DNA from: Ruminococcaceae bacterium UBA2857
Lineage (GTDB): Bacteria; Bacillota; Clostridia; Oscillospirales; Acutalibacteraceae
Assembly: GCA_002350705.1 (NCBI GenBank)
Contig: DEFH01000053.1
Coordinates: 125,215-189,214 of the forward strand
Reading direction: 5' to 3'
Length of the DNA: 64,000 bases
Shown: one piece after another, positions 7,856 to 16,539 of the stretch
How the letters are laid out: each line of letters begins with the position of its first letter
Numbering within the stretch: position 1 is the first letter of the stretch
Position numbers and translations under genes: made by a program
Notes under the pieces: model-generated
Database searches by the model: none
Seen by the model: only the letters and a program-made list of their open reading frames with translations
Told to the model about the DNA's origin: nothing

Positions 7856-8763
7856 AGAAGTCAACCAAAATCAGCCTGCTGGTATCGCTGGCACTTGTCA
7901 TCATCGGTGCCGTCCTGATATTTGTTTCACTCATGGTAGTGGGATTTGATATGAGAAAGTTCTCCAACATCAGCTTTGAAAAGAAAGTCTTTGATATTAC
8001 GGACAGCTTTGACGGCGTTCATGTCAGCGAAATAACGGACGATATTGAAATATATCTTTCCGATGACAAAAACTGTAAAATCATCTGCTATGACAGTGAG
8101 AAAATTTACCATGAGTGCAATGTCAACGATGACGGACAATTAATGATTTTTTGCCGTGACGACAGACCTTGGTATGAAAAAATAGGATTTTTCTACAAGG
8201 AAATCGAAAAAATACAAATTTATCTTCCAAATGAATTGTATGAAGAAATTTATGCATACTCTACCAACGGAAATATTACCATACCGAAAGGCTTTACATT
8301 TGACGAAGCACATCTTTCCGTAGTAAACGGAAAAATTCATTGCAGTGCCGATGTACTGCAAAATCTGACAGCAGAAACAACCAACGGAGATATTGCCTTG
8401 GACGGTGAACTGAACGGAAAAATACACGCTCTTACCACTAACGGAAAAATAGTTGCAAAGAATATCAAAAATGCAGGTTCTGCGGATTTTACAACAACCA
8501 ACGGTGATATTGAACCGGACGGAGAAATTATCAAATACTTTCAGGCACACTCCGTCAACGGCAGTATCAAATTCAGAGTGTCTGTTTCCGACAGGATGCA
8601 TATGAATACCGTCAACGGCAGTATTACGGGAACGGTACCTGCCAATAAAAGCTATACTGCCCAAAGCACCAACGGTTCGGTCAATGTTCCCGACAGCGTT
8701 AATGATAACGGTGATTTCTATTTCAAGACCGTCAACGGCAATATTGATATTAAAAATAAATAA
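7852..8763 (+). CDS. DUF4097 family beta-strand repeat protein, membrane anchored
   Basis: 303 aa. One N-terminal helix (about residues 8-32) anchors it, with the rest outside or at the membrane. The body carries the short repeats typical of DUF4097: STNGNITIP, VVNGKIH, TTNGDIAL, TTNGKIVA, TTNGDIEP, VNGSIKF, VNGSITG, STNGSVNV, VNGNIDI, spaced about 20 residues apart, which predict a beta solenoid. The family occurs next to PadR and DUF1700 and in some envelope-stress proteins. It overlaps the DUF1700 gene by 4 bases. Confidence 0.88.
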   Translation: MKKSTKISLLVSLALVIIGAVLIFVSLMVVGFDMRKFSNISFEKKVFDITDSFDGVHVSEITDDIEIYLSDDKNCKIICYDSEKIYHECNVNDDGQLMIFCRDDRPWYEKIGFFYKEIEKIQIYLPNELYEEIYAYSTNGNITIPKGFTFDEAHLSVVNGKIHCSADVLQNLTAETTNGDIALDGELNGKIHALTTNGKIVAKNIKNAGSADFTTTNGDIEPDGEIIKYFQAHSVNGSIKFRVSVSDRMHMNTVNGSITGTVPANKSYTAQSTNGSVNVPDSVNDNGDFYFKTVNGNIDIKNK

Positions 8764-8777
8764 CGGAGGAAACAATC

Positions 8778-9368
8778 ATGACAAAACAGGAATTTTTAAC
8801 GGCCCTGGAAGAAAGACTGAACGGTGTTTCGGAAAACAGGAAAAATGAATATCTGGACTACTATCAGGAACTTCTCGCTGACAAAATCGAGGACGGTCTG
8901 ACGGAAGAAGAGGCTGTCGGACAGCTTGATGTCAATGCGATTGCTGACGGCATTATCAAAGAAGTATCTCTCGGCATTGAGGACGGTGTGACCTATGTGG
9001 AAAACCATTCTGTTATTGACTGCACCAACCGCTACAAGATGGACAACGGCAAATATAATTTTATGGTCAAGGTGCCTGAGGGTACAAAATGGGAAGATGT
9101 CAAGGTGGAAGTGACACAGGGCTTCAAGGGCGAACATCTTTTTTATACGAATCTGATGGTATTCAGTAATTCGGAGGAATGGAAGTCATCTGTTGCATTC
9201 CGTTACAATTATGCAGGCTCCGACTACTATGAACTTATCACAAACAGGCTCGCACCGAACGGCATGGGAATCAGACTCTATCTGAAATATCAGGATCATT
9301 ACTATATGGCAACAGATACCGCTATCGGCAGTACGACTCCCGGACAAAGCTACTGGTTGGGAGCATAA
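8778..9368 (+). CDS. HAAS-domain protein with an unknown C-terminal domain
   Basis: 196 aa. Residues 1-60 repeat the HAAS/DUF1700 module of the gene at 7250 (TKQEFLTALEERLNGVSENRKNEYLDYYQELLADKIEDGL in outline), but the membrane helices of DUF1700 are absent. In their place is a roughly 130-residue soluble region rich in aromatic and beta-forming residues (YVENHSVIDCTNRYKMD, VPEGTKWEDVKVEVTQG, YYELITNRLAPNG). I do not recognise that region. SD CGGAGG, 14 bases after the DUF4097 gene; it is the last gene of the PadR operon. Confidence 0.8.
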   Translation: MTKQEFLTALEERLNGVSENRKNEYLDYYQELLADKIEDGLTEEEAVGQLDVNAIADGIIKEVSLGIEDGVTYVENHSVIDCTNRYKMDNGKYNFMVKVPEGTKWEDVKVEVTQGFKGEHLFYTNLMVFSNSEEWKSSVAFRYNYAGSDYYELITNRLAPNGMGIRLYLKYQDHYYMATDTAIGSTTPGQSYWLGA

Positions 9369-9445
9369 TTGATATAAAATTTGTACAAAAATAAAAATAT
9401 AATATTGTGCAATTTTTCTTGATGTAACGAAAAATGAAAAAGCTG

Positions 9446-9474
9446 TTGCAATTATTACAAGTTTGTTATATAAT
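9446..9474 (+). promoter_or_regulatory. promoter of the Ig-like/transglutaminase gene
   Basis: TTGCAA (9446-9451), 17-base spacer, TATAAT (9469-9474), 32 bases before the start codon. Confidence 0.75.
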
Positions 9475-9506
9475 GAGTGAGGTCTAAGAAAGGAAAGATT
9501 TTACTT

Positions 9507-11192
9507 ATGAATAAAAATATTAACAAACTTTTAGCTTGTACGATGTCGGCATTGATTATTTCTGCCGTTCCTGCCCTGCCGTCTGCAACGGTAACGGCTT
9601 ATGCTCCGACACCCTCAACGATCTTTGTTGCAGCAGAAAGCGTGTCTCTCAGCAAATCCGAAATTGTTATCGGCAATGGCGAAAGTTATCAGCTTGCTTC
9701 GGCAGTTGTTCCGAACAATGCTTCCAATCAGTCTGTTTTGTGGATGACAAGCAACCCGAATGTGGCCTATGTGAGCAACACAGGAAAAGTCACTGCCAAA
9801 GGTGTCGGTACGGCTACCGTTTCTGTTGTGACGCACAACGGAAAAAAAGCTGTATGCTATGTGAAAGTGCAGGAAGCACCGTCTAAAATTACCCTGAACT
9901 GTCATAACATGGAAATGGGTATCGGTGAAACTTATAAATTTTATGCGACTGTTCCCGAAAATACGACCGCCTGTGTAAGAAGTTACTCTTCCGGTGATAA
10001 CAGCATTGTTTCCTTCGACTCCAAAGGTTATATGACAGCCAAAAAAGAGGGTACGGCAACGATTACCGTCAGGATTTTCAACGGCAAGACAGATACTTGT
10101 AAAGTAACAGTCAAAAAGGCTCCGTCGAGCATTACTCTGACAAAAAAAGTCCTCACGCTGGCAGAGGGAGACAACTATCAGTTCCATGCCTATACCCCTG
10201 AAAATACAGCTTCCCATGTCAGAAAATATGTTTCCGCTGATAACAGCATTGTTTCCTGTGATGAAAGAGGAAATATCACTGCCAAAAAGGCAGGCACGGC
10301 TGTGATTACTGTGACTTCCTACAACGGCAAGACAGATACCTGCAAAGTGACTGTCAAGAAAAATCCCGACAAAATTTCCGTCAAACAGGATTATGCCGAG
10401 CTTGAAACAGGTGATACTTTCAGAATCGTTTATTATTTGCCGAGTAACTCCTATCCCGCTAAGGTGACATACTACAGCAATAACCCAAACGTCGCCAATG
10501 TAGACGGAAACGGTCTTGTCACTGCCAAAAATGAGGGCAATGCAAAAATCACTGTGAAAACAGCCAACGGTAAAACAGCTTTTGTCAATGTCAAGGTCAC
10601 TGAGCCTGTACAGATTTATGCATGGAGTTCCGATGATGACATCCTGAATTCCGCCAAGCTGAATCCCGTCAAAACCAATTCCAAGCTTTTGGACGATAAA
10701 ATTGATAGTATTTTCGGTGATATCCTCTATTCCAAAATGACCGCTGCCCATAAGCTCAAGGCTTGCTATGACTATCTGGCAACCAATATCAATTATGCGT
10801 ATATCAGTTATGATTATTCCCCCTTATATGGTATGAATTATGTCTCGGATAATGACAGAGAGATTGTTTTGTCAGCGTATTCCACACTGGTCAAAAAACT
10901 GGGCAACTGTTATGATTATGCGTGTACGCTTGCGGCAGTCATGCAGAGAATCGGCTATGATGCCCATGTTGTGCACGGACTGGTCGGCATGAGTGCAGGC
11001 GGCTACGGCAATCACTACTGGGTTGATGCGAACATCAACGGCAGACACTATATCTTTGATGCACAGGTTGAAAACAACAATCTGGGCTGGGGCAGCACAG
11101 TGAACCATTACTTCTATTGTTTAAGCCCTGACAGCACTTCCATGTATATCTATCAGAATACCTGGAGTACTTCCAATTTCAGAATATATTAA
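9507..11192 (+). CDS. secreted protein with four Big_2 Ig-like domains and a transglutaminase-like domain
   Basis: 561 aa. The ATG at 9507 follows AAGAAAGGAAAG (9487-9497); a Sec signal peptide is seen (NKNINKLLACTMSALIISAVPALPS with an Ala-rich end). Four tandem Big_2 domains of about 85 residues follow, each ending in the typical V(T)AKxxGTAxITV pattern. The last about 190 residues form a transglutaminase-like fold with a plausible triad: Cys in GNCYDYACTLA, His in GNHYWVDANI and Asp in YIFDAQVE. Likely acts outside the cell as a protease or cross-linker with Ig modules as spacer or binder. No cell-wall anchor or C-terminal membrane helix is seen. Own promoter and terminator. Confidence 0.88.
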   Translation: MNKNINKLLACTMSALIISAVPALPSATVTAYAPTPSTIFVAAESVSLSKSEIVIGNGESYQLASAVVPNNASNQSVLWMTSNPNVAYVSNTGKVTAKGVGTATVSVVTHNGKKAVCYVKVQEAPSKITLNCHNMEMGIGETYKFYATVPENTTACVRSYSSGDNSIVSFDSKGYMTAKKEGTATITVRIFNGKTDTCKVTVKKAPSSITLTKKVLTLAEGDNYQFHAYTPENTASHVRKYVSADNSIVSCDERGNITAKKAGTAVITVTSYNGKTDTCKVTVKKNPDKISVKQDYAELETGDTFRIVYYLPSNSYPAKVTYYSNNPNVANVDGNGLVTAKNEGNAKITVKTANGKTAFVNVKVTEPVQIYAWSSDDDILNSAKLNPVKTNSKLLDDKIDSIFGDILYSKMTAAHKLKACYDYLATNINYAYISYDYSPLYGMNYVSDNDREIVLSAYSTLVKKLGNCYDYACTLAAVMQRIGYDAHVVHGLVGMSAGGYGNHYWVDANINGRHYIFDAQVENNNLGWGSTVNHYFYCLSPDSTSMYIYQNTWSTSNFRIY

Positions 11193-11197
11193 AATCA

Positions 11198-11230
11198 AAA
11201 ACTCCCGTAATTGCTTACGGGAGTTTTGTT
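11198..11230. terminator. bidirectional terminator
   Basis: AAACTCCCGTAA / TTACGGGAGTTT with loop TTGC and T-rich flanks on both strands; ends the plus-strand surface gene and the minus-strand nadBC operon. Confidence 0.9.
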
Positions 11231-12067
11231 TTATTGAATGTACATGGAAATATCAAAAGCCTTGACGGAGTGTGTCAGTGCACCAACAGAAATAATATCA
11301 ACACCGCTTTCGGCAACAGCTCGGAGCGTTTCATCTGTAATACCGCCCGACGCTTCCAGAATTGCCCTGCCGTTTGTGATTTCGACAGCCTGTTTCATGA
11401 GTTCGGGAGACATATTGTCCAGCATGATAATATCTGCTTTTGCGGCAAGAGCTTCATTCAGTTCGTCAAGATTACGTGTTTCGACTTCAATTTTGGTCAT
11501 GTGGCCGATTTTCTGACGAAGTTTGGTGATAGCGTTGGTAATGCCGCCTGCTGCGTCAATGTGATTGTCTTTGAGCATGGCTGCATCGGAAAGATTGTAG
11601 CGGTGATTTTTGGCACCGCCTGTCATGACAGCATATTTCTGTAAGGGGCGAAGTCCGGGGAGTGTCTTTCTGGTGTCAGCGATAGTGGCATTGGTGCCTG
11701 CCACAATTTTAGCATATCTGTCAGAAGCGGTGGCAATGCCGCTCATGTGCTGAATGAGATTCAATGCCGTGCGTTCACCTTTGAGAAGGACAGCCGTTTT
11801 GCCTTTCAACGTAAGAATGACATCACCCTTTTTGACTTCTTCACCGTCCTGTTTGAGAATGGCAAAAGAAATGCTTTCATCAAGAATCTGAAACACTCTG
11901 ACAGCGATTTCCGTGCCGCATACAATGCCGTCGGCTTTGGCGACAAATTTTCCGTCCCCCTCCTGTCCGGCAGGAATCAGATAGTCTGTTGTGACATCAC
12001 AATAATTGATGTCCTCCAAAAGTGCGGTTTTGATAAGATTGTCCACATAGATTTTATTCAGTATCAT
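11231..12067 (-). CDS. nadC: quinolinate phosphoribosyltransferase
   Basis: Converts quinolinate and PRPP to nicotinate mononucleotide in de novo NAD synthesis. 278 aa, normal length. Motifs: EDINYCDVTTDYLIP at the start, NLIQHMSGIAT, the signature TRKTLPGLRPLQKYAVMTGG, KNHRYNLSDAAMLKDNH, and EVETRNLDEL, EASGGI near the end. It overlaps the 3' end of nadB by 14 bases, so translation is coupled. nadA, which makes quinolinate with NadB, is not next to them. Confidence 0.96.
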   Translation of the reverse strand: MILNKIYVDNLIKTALLEDINYCDVTTDYLIPAGQEGDGKFVAKADGIVCGTEIAVRVFQILDESISFAILKQDGEEVKKGDVILTLKGKTAVLLKGERTALNLIQHMSGIATASDRYAKIVAGTNATIADTRKTLPGLRPLQKYAVMTGGAKNHRYNLSDAAMLKDNHIDAAGGITNAITKLRQKIGHMTKIEVETRNLDELNEALAAKADIIMLDNMSPELMKQAVEITNGRAILEASGGITDETLRAVAESGVDIISVGALTHSVKAFDISMYIQ

Positions 12068-13529
12068 GTTGATTCATAACCTCCTGCAATACAATGCAAG
12101 CCACTGTGGCAAGACTTCTTGCCTCTACAAAGTCCTGATTGACGGTATAGCCGCCGTTGTTGAGCGTGTCGAGAATTTCTTTGGAGCGTTTCAGACCGTC
12201 AGGCACTGCCTCAGGCTTGGGAATGACAAAATGACAGTCCTGCATGATTTTTCTGATTTCGGTTCTGAAACCGTGAGGAAGTTCTTTGCCGCTCAAATCT
12301 TCCTGTTCCGCAAAGTCGGGGAAAGGCGTATTGTCTTCTTTCTGAAGTCTTGCGGTGATGTCGTTGGCGGCTCTGCGGGAGAATACCAGTGCTTCCAATA
12401 AAGAGTTGCTTGCGAGCCTGTTGGCACCGTGTACGCCCGTATGGGAACATTCGCCTGCGGCATAGAGTCTGTCAACCGTAGTACGTGCATACAGGTCTAC
12501 ATCAATACCGCCCATCAGATAGTGCTGACACGGGAATACCGGTATCCATTGTTTGGTAATATCAATATTTTCTTCGAGACACTTTTCATATATCATGGGG
12601 AAACGGTTTCTGACAAACTCGGGATCTTTGTGAGTAATATCCAGATAGAATTTTTCATTGCCTTTGGCACGGGATTCCAGCATAATAGCATTGGAAACGA
12701 CATCTCTCGGAGCAAGTTCTCCGCGAGAATCATATTTTTCCGCAAATCTTTCCCCGTCACAGTTGAGCAGTACGGCACCTTCTCCACGGACAGCCTCGCT
12801 GATTAAAAATCTTTCCCTGTCATTTTCAGCGGCAAAGGCAGTCGGATGGAACTGTATCAGACTAAGGTTTTTGATTTTTGCCCCCAGCATATAGGCCAGT
12901 GTAATGCCGTCACCTGTTGCAATGGCAGAGTTGGTAGTGTATTGATAAACTCTTCCGATTCCGCCTGACGCCATAATGCAGTAATGAGCAGCGATTATTT
13001 TGGAAGAACCGTCAGAGAAAATCAAACCTGCCAGAAATCCTTTGTCTGTCTTTTCGAGCTTGTAAAGGAGCGTGTGGTCAAGAATTTCGATATTTTTGTG
13101 CGTTTGCACCTGTTCAATCAGGGTTTCCACGATAGCCTTGCCGGTGGAGTCCTTGTGATGAACGATTCTGTGACGGGAGTGACCTGCTTCCAGCGTCATC
13201 TGGAGCCGTCCACGCTCATCCAAATCAAAAGCCACGCCCATTTCTTTGAGTTTCATAACGTCATCGGGACCTTCGGATACAAGTACCTCAATTGCCTGCA
13301 AATTATTTTTATATTTGCCTGCAATGAGCGTATCGGCAATGTGAAGCTTGAAATTGTCATTGCTTTTATCGAGAACGGCAGCCACACCGCCCTGTGCAAG
13401 AGAAGAATTCGAGAGTGTCAGTTCCCGCTTGGAAATCATCAGTACACGCACATTTTCAGGGAACTGTAAGGCGGCATATAAGCCGGCTGCACCGGAACCG
13501 ACTATCAGGACATCATACTCTTTGTTCAT
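12054..13529 (-). CDS. nadB: L-aspartate oxidase
   Basis: FAD enzyme that oxidises aspartate to iminoaspartate, first step of quinolinate synthesis. 491 aa, a little shorter than the usual 530. FAD-binding GSGAAGLYAAL at the N-terminus, SSLAQGGVAAV, the active-site region HSRHRIVHHKDSTG, the second FAD segment GECSHTGVHGANRLASNSLLEAL, and a short C-terminal helical domain (EIRKIMQDC...). In an anaerobe fumarate would be the likely electron acceptor, as known for the family. First gene of nadBC; a possible weak promoter TTTCAA-17-TATAAT lies at 13599-13571 on the minus strand. Confidence 0.95.
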   Translation of the reverse strand: MNKEYDVLIVGSGAAGLYAALQFPENVRVLMISKRELTLSNSSLAQGGVAAVLDKSNDNFKLHIADTLIAGKYKNNLQAIEVLVSEGPDDVMKLKEMGVAFDLDERGRLQMTLEAGHSRHRIVHHKDSTGKAIVETLIEQVQTHKNIEILDHTLLYKLEKTDKGFLAGLIFSDGSSKIIAAHYCIMASGGIGRVYQYTTNSAIATGDGITLAYMLGAKIKNLSLIQFHPTAFAAENDRERFLISEAVRGEGAVLLNCDGERFAEKYDSRGELAPRDVVSNAIMLESRAKGNEKFYLDITHKDPEFVRNRFPMIYEKCLEENIDITKQWIPVFPCQHYLMGGIDVDLYARTTVDRLYAAGECSHTGVHGANRLASNSLLEALVFSRRAANDITARLQKEDNTPFPDFAEQEDLSGKELPHGFRTEIRKIMQDCHFVIPKPEAVPDGLKRSKEILDTLNNGGYTVNQDFVEARSLATVACIVLQEVMNQHDTE

Positions 13530-13607
13530 AAAAATCAGCCTCTTTTACTAATTAAAATCGTGTTAGGAGTATTATAGCACAATTTGTCATAAATTGAAAC
13601 AGCATTA

Positions 13608-15020
13608 TCAAAAATCTTCTTCATCATAATCGGGATACTGTTCGGGAGCTTTTCCGACAGATTTCCAGAGAACGGCCTCGGGACATTCTTCCTCCGTTAC
13701 GGAAAGAAGTTTGCATTGAAAACGCCACTCGTCACCAAAATCAAACAAATACAAAAACGGTTTTTTCTCTTTCAGTACTTCATAAAGGGTATGTTCCTGT
13801 GTCAGGGGATAGCGGTTGTCGATACCGTCACAATAATAGGCATTGTCACTCCATGCGTGATTGTCCGTGAAAAAGGCATAGGCATGGTCATTGTCAAAAT
13901 CAAAAGCCTGTTGTATGGCGTTGTGCAGTTCTTCCAGTGTGGCATTGGCGGAAATTTTGATATGTCTGTAGCAGCCCTTGTCAACGGAAACGGATATTTT
14001 GTAAGTAAGCGGTTTGTCGGAATAGACCGTTTCGGAAGAGGCAGGCTCGGTGTCGGAAGAATCCATCAGATCGAAAAACTGTGAGAAAAAGGGCATGATT
14101 TCCTGAGCAAGTGACATAAGGGTATCTTGGGTAATACATTCGGGCATATTTTGTTGAAATGTCAGAGCGACGTTGATTTTGTCACAGAAATCCTTTATCA
14201 GCGTGTAAAATACGGGATGGCGGCAGATAATGGCAGAGGGTTTTCCGAATTGTCGGGAGAGATTCAGAATCAGGTCGGCACATTTGAAAGCAAGATTATC
14301 ATCTTTTTCTATCTCAAGTGTCTGAAGCAGTTCTCCGTCTGCGATATCCACAGCATAAAATGCACAGGGAAAATGTGAACCGTTTTGAATGGGCACTTCA
14401 AACGGAGAGAGAAACGTATCCACAAATATTTGTCTTTTGGTGCTGTTCATTGCCTGAAGTTCTGCAAGGCTGTCGTTCTGTCGGAATGTGATACCGATTT
14501 TGGAATGAAATTCAAAGAAATTCATTTCAGGCTCCAATAAAAGAATCGCACCGTTGGAAGTTTTGTTGATGGTCATGCCTTTCCGATAAAGCTGTAAATC
14601 ATAGCGTTCAAAAGCCTTTACCAGTGATTCCATGACATCAAGCAATAAGGCTGTTGTTTTTTTGTCTTCCACTTCCAGAATATAGCCGTTTCTGAATTCG
14701 TCAAATGAAAATATATCCTGATCGGGATCAATTTCGTTTCCCAATTCAATGTCCCATGAGCCTACAAAGGCGTTTTGCAGAAAGGAAATGGGAATGATAC
14801 ATCCTTCTTCTTTATCCGCCAGTATCTCCTGTGACAAGGCGTAATATTCTGCCGTGGTATACACGCCCAGTCCGTAAATACCGGAACATTCCCTGAAAAC
14901 ACGGACAAATGTTTCCTGACTGTTTGTATTTTTGACGGAAATATAGCTTTCTTCATTGAAAGAATCCCAAAAGCCGTCTTTCAGAAGTTGTGCAGCAAGT
15001 TGATTGATTTTATTTTCCAT
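13608..15020 (-). CDS. pRiA4b ORF-3 domain protein with a long unknown N-terminal region
   Basis: 470 aa. The last about 130 residues match the plasmid pRiA4b ORF-3 family: YKISVSVDKGCYRHIKISANATLEELH, then FDFDNDHAYAFF, HTLYEVL and FLYLFDFGDEWRFQCKL. That domain is also called the IS1096 passenger protein TnpR domain but has no shown recombinase function. The first about 330 residues are acidic and look globular, with no signal peptide or membrane segment; I do not recognise them. The SD AAAGGATG is about 14 bases from the ATG, rather far. Monocistronic. Confidence 0.75.
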   Translation of the reverse strand: MENKINQLAAQLLKDGFWDSFNEESYISVKNTNSQETFVRVFRECSGIYGLGVYTTAEYYALSQEILADKEEGCIIPISFLQNAFVGSWDIELGNEIDPDQDIFSFDEFRNGYILEVEDKKTTALLLDVMESLVKAFERYDLQLYRKGMTINKTSNGAILLLEPEMNFFEFHSKIGITFRQNDSLAELQAMNSTKRQIFVDTFLSPFEVPIQNGSHFPCAFYAVDIADGELLQTLEIEKDDNLAFKCADLILNLSRQFGKPSAIICRHPVFYTLIKDFCDKINVALTFQQNMPECITQDTLMSLAQEIMPFFSQFFDLMDSSDTEPASSETVYSDKPLTYKISVSVDKGCYRHIKISANATLEELHNAIQQAFDFDNDHAYAFFTDNHAWSDNAYYCDGIDNRYPLTQEHTLYEVLKEKKPFLYLFDFGDEWRFQCKLLSVTEEECPEAVLWKSVGKAPEQYPDYDEEDF

Positions 15021-15123
15021 TTTTTGTGACAGACATCCTTTCGATTAAAAAATATTTCTCTTTCATATTAACATATATTTAGCATAATAACAATATTTTT
15101 ATCTTTCTAAAAATAAAAAATTA

Positions 15124-15132
15124 TGGTATAAT
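15124..15132 (+). promoter_or_regulatory. extended -10 promoter of hflX
   Basis: TGGTATAAT, an extended TGn-TATAAT box at 15124-15132, without a convincing -35. It is 38 bases before the start codon. Confidence 0.5.
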
Positions 15133-15170
15133 GTTGATACTGTAAATTGACGAAAAAGGACAGTGATGCT

Positions 15171-16424
15171 ATGGAAATGCATGAAAATGCCGAAAAAATA
15201 CAAAGAGCCCTGTTAGTGGGCATTGATACGGGAGAATATGATGCGGAAAACTCCATGAAGGAACTGTATGAGCTGGTGAAAAGTGCCGGAGCAGAACCGG
15301 TGGCATCTGTCATGCAGAAGCGTGACAAGCCTGACGGAGCAACTTGTATCGGTTCGGGACGCTTGGAAGAAATCAAAGAATTTTGCGGCCGGAATGAAAT
15401 TGACTTTATCGTGTTTGACACGGAACTGACTCCCACGCAAATCAGGAATATTGAAAATGAAACGGATGTCAGAACCATTGACCGTACCATGCTGATACTG
15501 GATATTTTTGCGATTCGTGCCAAGACAAACGAGGGTAAATTACAAGTAGAACTGGCACAGTTAAAGTATCTCATGCCGAGACTGTCGGGCAAAGGCAAGG
15601 AAATGTCCCGTCTGGGCGGCGGTGTCGGTACCAGAGGTCCGGGTGAGACCAAGCTCGAAACGGATAAAAGGCACATCCGCAGAAAAATCGAATATCTTAA
15701 AGAAGAACTTGCAAGAATGACCAACAGGCGTGAACAGCTCCGTGCAAGACGTAAAAAAGATGGGATTATTACGGTTGCGATTGTGGGCTATACCAATGCG
15801 GGAAAGTCCACTTTGATGAATACACTCACACAGGCAGGCGTTTTGTCGGAAAACAAGCTGTTTGCAACACTGGACCCGACTTCAAGGGCATTGAAACTGC
15901 CGAATGGTGTGTCTGTCATGCTGATTGATACCGTCGGCCTTGTCCGCAGACTGCCGCACCATTTGGTAGAGGCTTTCAAGTCCACACTCGAAGAAGCGGC
16001 TTTAGCGGATATCATATTGAATGTGTGTGATGCGTCAAGTGAGGAATTTGAACTGCATCTGGAGGTCACCGGCAAACTTTTATCGGAGTTGGGATGCAGT
16101 GACAGACCGATTCTCTCTGTTTTTAATAAATGTGATTTGGTGGGAAATCCCGATGATTTGCCGATGGGCAGGGAAAGTGTCCGTATCTGTGCCAAAACAG
16201 GCGTGGGAATGGGGGAACTTCTGAGAGCCATTGAAAGGAATCTGCCTGTCCGTCTGAGAAAATTCACGCTTTTGGTGCCGTTTGACAAAGCCTCTGTGAT
16301 AGCTGTCCTGCGAAAAGCGGGTGCTTTGCAGTCGGAAGAGTATACAAGTGACGGCATAAAAGTGGAAGCCATTGTCGAAGAACCACTCTGGCATATGGTC
16401 GAGCATTATCAGACCGATTTTTAA
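15171..16424 (+). CDS. hflX: ribosome-associated GTPase HflX
   Basis: Binds 50S and splits stalled or hibernating ribosomes. 417 aa from the ATG at 15171, 10 bases after AAAGGA; a TTG at 15147 lacks an SD. The N-terminal HflX domain (VGIDTGEYDAENSMKELYELV, CIGSGRLEEIKEF, FDTELTPTQIRNIE) precedes the glycine-rich linker RLGGGVGTRGPGETKLETDKR, and the G domain shows G1 VGYTNAGKSTLMN, G3 DTVGLVRRLP and G4 FNKCDL. Monocistronic. Confidence 0.95.
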   Translation: MEMHENAEKIQRALLVGIDTGEYDAENSMKELYELVKSAGAEPVASVMQKRDKPDGATCIGSGRLEEIKEFCGRNEIDFIVFDTELTPTQIRNIENETDVRTIDRTMLILDIFAIRAKTNEGKLQVELAQLKYLMPRLSGKGKEMSRLGGGVGTRGPGETKLETDKRHIRRKIEYLKEELARMTNRREQLRARRKKDGIITVAIVGYTNAGKSTLMNTLTQAGVLSENKLFATLDPTSRALKLPNGVSVMLIDTVGLVRRLPHHLVEAFKSTLEEAALADIILNVCDASSEEFELHLEVTGKLLSELGCSDRPILSVFNKCDLVGNPDDLPMGRESVRICAKTGVGMGELLRAIERNLPVRLRKFTLLVPFDKASVIAVLRKAGALQSEEYTSDGIKVEAIVEEPLWHMVEHYQTDF

Positions 16425-16436
16425 CCGAAAACTTAC

Positions 16437-16465
16437 TTGACACAAATCAAAGATGGTATTATAAT
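16437..16465 (+). promoter_or_regulatory. promoter of the GH13 gene
   Basis: Consensus TTGACA (16437-16442), 17-base spacer, TATAAT (16460-16465). Confidence 0.85.
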
Positions 16466-16539
16466 TTTATTCGTGTTTGATGGGGAAACATACAACAAAA
16501 AATTTGAAATTTTCTTTTTACATGAGGGGTTTTGTAGTG

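Noticed and set aside
9615..10751. Long open frame on the minus strand opposite the Ig-like/transglutaminase gene
   Set aside because: It has no SD, mirrors a highly repetitive coding sequence, and encodes no recognisable domain; a shadow of the plus-strand gene.
13608..14030. Mobile element suggested by the IS1096 TnpR name of the C-terminal domain
   Set aside because: No terminal inverted repeats, no transposase and no target duplication; the domain is common in chromosomal proteins.
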